Assembly (NCBI GenBank): GCA_902363665.1
Contig: CABJAW010000011.1
Location: 83,822-147,821, forward strand
Length of the DNA stretch: 64,000 nt
DNA from: Lachnospiraceae bacterium
GTDB taxonomy: Bacteria; Bacillota; Clostridia; Lachnospirales; Lachnospiraceae
Direction of reading: 5' to 3'
Positions 60,092 to 64,000 of this stretch are shown piece after piece. Position numbers and translations under genes: made by a program. How positions within the stretch are numbered: position 1 is the first letter of the stretch; every line of letters starts with the position of its first letter. Under the pieces are notes generated by a model that did no database searches, had not been told where the DNA came from, and worked only from the letters and a program-made list of their open reading frames with translations.

Positions 60092-61101
60092 CAGATACCC
60101 CCTTTCCCATGTTTTGTGTCATATTGGATATAAGGGATAAGGTCGGTGCGGTTTATCCTCTGTAAATGTGCGGTTAGTTTACTGGAAAGGGAATTGCTGT
60201 ATCTTGCCTTATCAAGCATTGTTCCCACTTTTTCCAGTCCACCTAATGCGTCATGTTCTTCCAAGAAATAAAAACTTTTGACAGCGGAAATCACGCCACC
60301 CTCTGTGAGCCATTGCTGTGTTTCTTCAAGGGAATTTTGCTGTTTTGGTACTTGCAGTTTCAAGACTTCCACAGCCCCTAAAAAGCGTTCCCAAAACCGA
60401 CAAGTTTTCCACCTGCTCTTATTACTTTCGTTTCTGTTTGGCACGACAAAGCGTAGATTGTTTGCCAATAGCCCGAAAGCCAGTTCTCCCAGTTCCAGCG
60501 GTCTGTCCTTGAATGTCATGGCAAAAGCATGAGCCTTATCATCACGCAGTTGCATTTCTGTCCGTTTCCAACTGCCGACTTCCCCAAGTGTCTTATTATG
60601 TTTTGAACAGACTTCCTTATCCTTATCATAAAAGCGGTAGGACAATCCCGATTTCCCAGCACCGATATAAACAGTCTTTGCGGTGTCGAAATCATCAAAC
60701 TTGCTTTCGTCAAAGTGGTAGCCCTCACTATTCGAGATAAATTCCTCTTTTTCGCATTTCTTCTTTATCTGCTCTATGGTAAAGAATGGCTTTTCGTTCT
60801 TATCATCAATGGCAATATCAAGTCTTGTAAAGTGGAAGTTATCCAGTCCGTATCTTCGCTCACAATGTCGGAACATATCCCCAAAGGTATAATTCCTACT
60901 GTCGAGAATACGAAAAATATCATCACAACCTCTGCCGGTCATAACAAGATAACAGCCTAACCCTTGTGGGTTATCCTCTGTCTTTCTTGCGTCCCCCGAT
61001 ACATAAATATCTCCAATCTGCCAGCGTGCTTGATAGGTTTTGTATTTAACGCTTGCCGGATAAACATTGAAAATGTCAGTCGGTAAACCTAAAATGTGCA
61101 T
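60091..61101 (-). CDS. replication initiation factor / MobT-like nickase
   Basis: The protein of at least 336 residues has the Rep_trans domain: [57 protein letters not shown] and [16 protein letters not shown]. Related proteins in Tn916-like elements (Orf20 group) nick oriT and start rolling-circle replication. The frame stays open 30 codons before ATG 61101 (reading KIDYISIVFDTATAED just upstream, as family members do) but has no ATG, GTG or TTG there. A ribosome binding site AAAGGAG (about 61193-61199) precedes an ATG in a different frame. The N-terminus is therefore either non-canonical or frameshifted. Confidence 0.8.
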   Translation of the reverse strand: MHILGLPTDIFNVYPASVKYKTYQARWQIGDIYVSGDARKTEDNPQGLGCYLVMTGRGCDDIFRILDSRNYTFGDMFRHCERRYGLDNFHFTRLDIAIDDKNEKPFFTIEQIKKKCEKEEFISNSEGYHFDESKFDDFDTAKTVYIGAGKSGLSYRFYDKDKEVCSKHNKTLGEVGSWKRTEMQLRDDKAHAFAMTFKDRPLELGELAFGLLANNLRFVVPNRNESNKSRWKTCRFWERFLGAVEVLKLQVPKQQNSLEETQQWLTEGGVISAVKSFYFLEEHDALGGLEKVGTMLDKARYSNSLSSKLTAHLQRINRTDLIPYIQYDTKHGKGGI

Positions 61102-61308
61102 GATGACATCTTCGGCGGTTGCAGTATCGAATACAATACTGATGTAATCAATCTTAACGGATAAATTTTTGTGTGTAGTTATAGTGCATTACTCCTTTCG
61201 TACTTCCCGTTTTTTTGCGGGGTAAAAATCGTGTTTTTTCCTTTATTTATCACAGTTTCTAGGTACTATGACATGTATGCGCAGGGCGGTGTTACATATA
61301 CGCCCTTT

Positions 61309-61402
61309 ATGAACGCCTAAAGGCGTTCCCTTTCCAAAAGGAACTGTCTGTCCGAAACACGTCTGGGGGACGTGCCCCGTCCAGCCAGCCCCTTTTGGAA
61401 AC
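61309..61402. other. candidate oriT/replication origin of the Tn916-like element
   Basis: Nested perfect hairpins occur: GAACGCC/GGCGTTC (61311-61328), TTTCCAAAAGG (61331-61341) / CCTTTTGGAAA (61391-61401), and within the latter CACGTC/GACGTG (61358-61374). The region lies upstream of the nickase gene in a 540-bp gap without genes, as expected for oriT or a double-strand origin. Confidence 0.55.
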
Positions 61403-61511
61403 CACTATTTTCTGTCTGATAGTCCACGTTTATTCATTCTATCAAAATGAAAATACATCTTTTCTATGCTTACTCAAGCGTGTGATTGACCCTAGCGTGC
61501 TTAATCACTCT

Positions 61512-61538
61512 ATCTGATACGATAATAACGCTATCAGA
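61512..61538. promoter_or_regulatory. TCTGATA inverted repeat near the XRE promoter
   Basis: TCTGATA and TATCAGA form 7-bp arms about 13 bp apart just upstream of the divergent promoters of the nickase and XRE genes. A smaller pair GTGATT/AATCAC lies just before it. These could be operators. Confidence 0.4.
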
Positions 61539-61560
61539 ATTACTTGTCAAGAAGTTTTTG

Positions 61561-61589
61561 TTGACTTTTTGATATATATTAAGTATGAT
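61561..61589 (+). promoter_or_regulatory. promoter of the XRE regulator gene
   Basis: TTGACT (61561-61566) and TATGAT (61584-61589) with a 17-bp spacer. The spacer contains TATATTAAGT, which also occurs in the spacer of the promoter at 62470-62498. Confidence 0.7.
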
Positions 61590-61639
61590 ATGCTTATAAA
61601 TACCAATAAAAGCAATGAAAGGAGTGTTTATACTGAGTT

Positions 61640-62275
61640 ATGGAGCATTACGAAAAGAAAATCAGTTTCTTAGGAGAAAATATACAGACCATAAGAAAGC
61701 ACAGAGGAATGAAACAACAGGAACTTGCGGACAAAATCGGTATCAATATGCAGAGCCTTTCCAAGATTGAACGGGGTGTAAATTATCCTACCTTTGATAC
61801 ATTAGAAAAGATAATGGACGTGCTGGGTGTAACCCCAAATGAATTACTGTCGGGAGAATGGAAGTATGTTAATCAAGCCGAAAAGGAAGTCTGCCAGTTT
61901 TTAAGAATTGAAGAACGACTAAATGCAGAATTAAAACATGGGCATTATGACAACTTCTTTGACAGCGAAGAAGAATGGCTGGAATATGAGTTGAAAAAGT
62001 TACGGGAATATATTACCGACTACATCAACGGAAAAAGCATTGTAGCGTCCGACCTTTATCCAATCAAAGAATTTATCCAGCATTTGAAGTTTCAAAAACT
62101 GTTAGACCACTATGATGATTTATACAGCATGGATATGTTCGGTGAAAGCATAGAGGGACATAAATATAGGACACCTTATCAAGTCGTAAAAATGATAAAC
62201 CCCAATTCAAAAGAAGATATGGAATTATTACGGGAAGTATTGAAAAATAACGATTTTGATGATGAGGACGAGTAA
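61640..62275 (+). CDS. XRE-family regulator of the Tn916-like element
   Basis: The 211-residue protein has an N-terminal XRE domain (IQTIRKHRGMKQQELADKIG, INMQSLSKIERGVNYPTFDT, LGVTPNELLSGE; about residues 15-73). A helical acidic C-terminal domain of about 130 residues follows. AAAGGAG lies 16 bp upstream of the ATG, somewhat far. Its own promoter and the next transcription unit share a sequence motif, so it may regulate both. It probably governs element maintenance or excision. A large hairpin terminator follows. Confidence 0.8.
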   Translation: MEHYEKKISFLGENIQTIRKHRGMKQQELADKIGINMQSLSKIERGVNYPTFDTLEKIMDVLGVTPNELLSGEWKYVNQAEKEVCQFLRIEERLNAELKHGHYDNFFDSEEEWLEYELKKLREYITDYINGKSIVASDLYPIKEFIQHLKFQKLLDHYDDLYSMDMFGESIEGHKYRTPYQVVKMINPNSKEDMELLREVLKNNDFDDEDE

Positions 62276-62302
62276 CCCTTTTCCTCTTTGTAGAAGATAC
62301 AG

Positions 62303-62385
62303 CAAACAAAAAGCCCAGTAAAGAGTGCAAAGCACCACCAATGGTGGCAAGGCTCTTGACAGGGCTTTTCCTTTACTGTTTGTGG
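62303..62385 (+). terminator. large nested hairpin with terminator core
   Basis: AAGCCC (62311-62316) pairs with GGGCTT (62362-62367), followed by TTCC. Inside is CCACC/GGTGG (about 62336-62348), and outside is CAAACA (62303-62308) / TGTTTG (62378-62383). The structure lies just downstream of the XRE gene. Confidence 0.55.
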
Positions 62386-62469
62386 CAGACAAGAGGAAGA
62401 AAGGGACAAAATCTGATTTGTAGTAAATTATATAAAAACGATATGAGATGTATTTGTATCATTTTCTTG

Positions 62470-62498
62470 TTGACACCATTTATATTAAGTGATATATT
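62470..62498 (+). promoter_or_regulatory. promoter of the membrane protein-HTH unit
   Basis: TTGACA (62470-62475) and TATATT (62493-62498) with a 17-bp spacer, about 50 bp before the gene. TATATTAAGT lies in the spacer. Confidence 0.7.
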
Positions 62499-62544
62499 TG
62501 TCTTATAAAGATACAAAAACATCACATTGAAAAGAGGGATGATT

Positions 62545-63186
62545 ATGACAAAAAAACAAATGAAACAAGTTATCTTTATGGGAGTAGGGTGTGTAATATT
62601 ACTGATTGCAGGGATAATTTACTCTTTATTATTTAACGACGCACGCTGGGTTAAAAACATGGATATGTCTAATTATGTATTTTCCATAAAGGATATACCA
62701 ATGTTGATAGTCGGTGCTTTGATAGCTATTTATGTCTTATATGTAACAGTTATCTTCTTTAAAAACGCCTTTTCTAAAAATTTTAAAGACAAAAACTATT
62801 CAAGAACAGTATCTTCATATTGGGGACTGTGTGGAATATTTGGATTTCTAGGTTTTAGCGGTTTTTGGACTTATTTTGAATATGGGAAAATATATCCTTT
62901 TGTATTCTTTATATTTTTTGGCTTTTTCGGCTTTTTCTTTGAAGGAAAACTTTCTCACACTTTAGAAGATGAACTTTTTTTAGAAAATAAAAGAAAAGCA
63001 GAAATAAACGCCTATAAAGTAGGATTTAAACTTCTCTTTATAGTCATTTGGCTTATGGCAATAGGAATGTTTTCTCGTAATGTGGAATGGTGTGCAATTT
63101 TTATGCTCATTTCTGTTTCACTTATCTATGCTTTAGTCATTTTTCTTAGCAACTATTTATTATACCGCTACGAAAAAGGAGAATAA
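62545..63186 (+). CDS. polytopic membrane protein of unknown function
   Basis: The 213-residue protein has about six hydrophobic segments with a basic N-terminus (KKQMKQVIFMGVGCVILLIA). ATG 62545 is chosen because AGAGGG ends 6 bp before it; ATG 62539 lies directly against that site. I do not recognise a family, though the pattern is like DUF3169-type small membrane proteins paired with HTH regulators. It is followed 3 bp later by an HTH gene, a common membrane protein-regulator pairing. It may modulate that regulator. Confidence 0.65.
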   Translation: MTKKQMKQVIFMGVGCVILLIAGIIYSLLFNDARWVKNMDMSNYVFSIKDIPMLIVGALIAIYVLYVTVIFFKNAFSKNFKDKNYSRTVSSYWGLCGIFGFLGFSGFWTYFEYGKIYPFVFFIFFGFFGFFFEGKLSHTLEDELFLENKRKAEINAYKVGFKLLFIVIWLMAIGMFSRNVEWCAIFMLISVSLIYALVIFLSNYLLYRYEKGE

Positions 63187-63189
63187 GTC

Positions 63190-63393
63190 ATGGTAGAAGA
63201 TTTCATGTGCAACTTAAAGGTATATCGTGTAGCACAAGGTTTAACACAAGAACAACTGGCAGAAAAAGTCGGGGTTCGTAGAGAAACAATTATGAGGTTG
63301 GAAAAAGCACAATACAATCCATCTCTAAAACTGGCGATTGATATTTCACGGGTTCTCAATGCACCGATAGAAGATATTTTCATTTTTAAATAA
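63190..63393 (+). CDS. small XRE regulator (YozG-like)
   Basis: The 67-residue protein is one XRE domain: [40 protein letters not shown], then [13 protein letters not shown]. It starts at ATG 63190 after AAAAGGAGAA and lies 3 bp from the membrane protein gene, so both are expressed together from the promoter at 62470. Small regulators of this type commonly control their own operon. Confidence 0.85.
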   Translation: MVEDFMCNLKVYRVAQGLTQEQLAEKVGVRRETIMRLEKAQYNPSLKLAIDISRVLNAPIEDIFIFK

Positions 63394-63492
63394 GATAGTG
63401 GTAGTAAATTCGGTTCTATGTGATATTGGGAACAATAGAATATTAAGTTTTACATCAATATAAGAGTAATGCAACTATAATGTTAATTTGTA

Positions 63493-63750
63493 TTGCTTGG
63501 AGGAACAATACCTGATGAAGATGATAATGATGTCATCGCAGAACAACTTGCAAAAATCAGTGAACAGATGGCAATTAAGAATAGGCGTAGCAAAAAAATT
63601 TGGAAAATTGCTGGGGTTATATTCCTAGTAATTGTGCTATTGAATATCCTCTTGATAATATTTAATATGTCAGTATCTAAAAACGTTTCAACAGATAGTA
63701 GCACCACTTTCATAGAAATAGGTGAAGATGATGTGATTGATGTAGAATAA
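63493..63750 (+). CDS. small single-pass membrane protein
   Basis: The frame of up to 85 residues has an acidic N-terminus (PDEDDNDVIAEQLAKISEQ), a basic stretch (KNRRSKKIWK), one membrane helix (AGVIFLVIVLLNILLIIF) and an acidic tail. The TTG at 63493 overlaps the only ribosome binding site-like sequence (TTGGAGG), so the true start is unclear, and the gene may be 5'-truncated. TATAAT at about 63475 could be its promoter. No function is recognised. Confidence 0.5.
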   Translation: MLGGTIPDEDDNDVIAEQLAKISEQMAIKNRRSKKIWKIAGVIFLVIVLLNILLIIFNMSVSKNVSTDSSTTFIEIGEDDVIDVE

Positions 63751-63797
63751 TTTCCAACATACAATCCCAGTTTGACAACTTTATATCCATACACACA

Positions 63798-63828
63798 AAG
63801 CAGTTAGTCTTAGGATTGACTGCTTTTT
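63798..63828 (+). terminator. intrinsic terminator
   Basis: AAGCAGTTAGTC (63798-63809) pairs with GATTGACTGCTT (63814-63825, with G-U pairs), followed by T residues. Confidence 0.7.
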
Positions 63829-63832
63829 AACA

Positions 63833-63866
63833 AAAGACACCACTCAGGTGTAAAGGGTGTCTTTTT
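63833..63866 (+). terminator. second intrinsic terminator at element end
   Basis: AAAGACACC (63833-63841) pairs with GGTGTCTTT (63856-63864), followed by T residues. Two terminators in a row would insulate the element from flanking DNA. Confidence 0.75.
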
Positions 63867-63903
63867 AGTGCTATTTTATTGTCATATCAAGGCTCATTCA
63901 ATT

Positions 63904-63924
63904 GTGGTAAATTCGTGGTAAATT
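63904..63924. repeat. GTGGTAAATT arm-type sites at the far end of the Tn916-like element
   Basis: GTGGTAAATTC (63904-63914) and GTGGTAAATT (63915-63924) are direct repeats 11 bp apart. They match the repeats next to int at 58590-58612. This places the element's other end near 63.93-63.96 kb. The rest, to 64000, is AT-rich with no gene. Confidence 0.55.
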
Positions 63925-64000
63925 AAATAATTTTCTATGCTTCAAAGTGCTTGAAAGTATAGTGTTTATGCGGATAATCGCAAATTAGATATAAAATTTA

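Noticed and set aside
1-64000. Antibiotic resistance genes, tRNA or rRNA genes
   Set aside because: None of the readable genes matches a resistance determinant; the MGMT-like and ABC genes have other explanations, and no tRNA cloverleaf or rRNA sequence was recognised.

Overview
The window is a stack of mobile elements from a gut-type Bacillota, most likely Lachnospiraceae or a close clostridial relative. The evidence is the gene content: Tn4451-like tnpW/tnpV genes, a Maff2/PrgI/VirB4 conjugation module, CD1108-type cell-wall hydrolase, MobC/VirD2-type relaxase, and Tn916-type int/xis. No rRNA, tRNA, CRISPR array or ordinary chromosomal housekeeping operon is visible. Base composition changes sharply by block: GC-rich at about 1.5-13.2 kb, intermediate over the conjugation genes, and strongly AT-rich over the lanthipeptide cluster.

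Layout. (1) 1-347: right edge of another element carrying tnpW, joined to the 3' part of a conjugative coupling protein gene (virD4/traG) that has lost its 5' part. (2) 348-38342: transfer region of a large Tn1549/CTn-like ICE: virD4 fragment, maff2, TrbL/VirB6-like, prgI, virB4, 3D-NlpC/P60 hydrolase, DUF4315, DUF4366, topB, a 2722-residue methylase/helicase protein with tnpV nested in another frame, a long ArdC-type protein, and YodL-type proteins. (3) about 1512-13243: a GC-rich mobilizable element driven by a large serine recombinase, inserted into maff2 and splitting it; it carries an ECF sigma cassette, a candidate oriT, a MobA/MobL relaxase, a CHC2 zinc finger protein, a VapE-like ATPase and the recombinase. 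(4) 38380-40850: cargo consisting of a 600-residue HEPN-like protein, a divergent promoter with two copies of a small structured RNA, and a frameshifted small membrane gene. (5) 40967-43325: ICE relaxase, MobC and a candidate oriT. (6) 43326-55371: a complete class II lanthipeptide (lantibiotic) system: response regulator, histidine kinase, ABC immunity transporter, precursor lanA, lanM, protease-transporter lanT and an exported DUF6973-like protein. (7) 55464-58461: a truncated XRE gene and an IS66-family element. (8) about 58.5-63.95 kb: a small Tn916-like integrative element with int, xis, a Rep_trans/MobT-type initiator, structured oriT-like DNA, two HTH regulators and small membrane proteins.

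How the parts work together. The T4SS block would build the mating channel; the 40.9-43.3 kb relaxase/MobC/oriT would process the ICE DNA. The serine-recombinase element and the Tn916-like element each bring their own nicking protein, so three mobilization systems lie within 64 kb, with the two smaller ones presumably using the ICE channel. The ICE itself looks damaged: virD4 is truncated and maff2 is interrupted, so self-transfer may need complementation. The lanthipeptide cluster, next to the ICE oriT, is the main phenotypic cargo. Its predicted core carries a CTxTxEC lipid II-binding motif, and four 11-bp direct repeats upstream of the immunity transporter point to control by the neighbouring OmpR-type regulator.

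The most notable observations are the lanthipeptide precursor and its regulation, the two covarying RNA copies divergent from the HEPN gene, the tnpV gene nested inside the helicase gene, and the serine-recombinase insertion whose end mimics its maff2 target.
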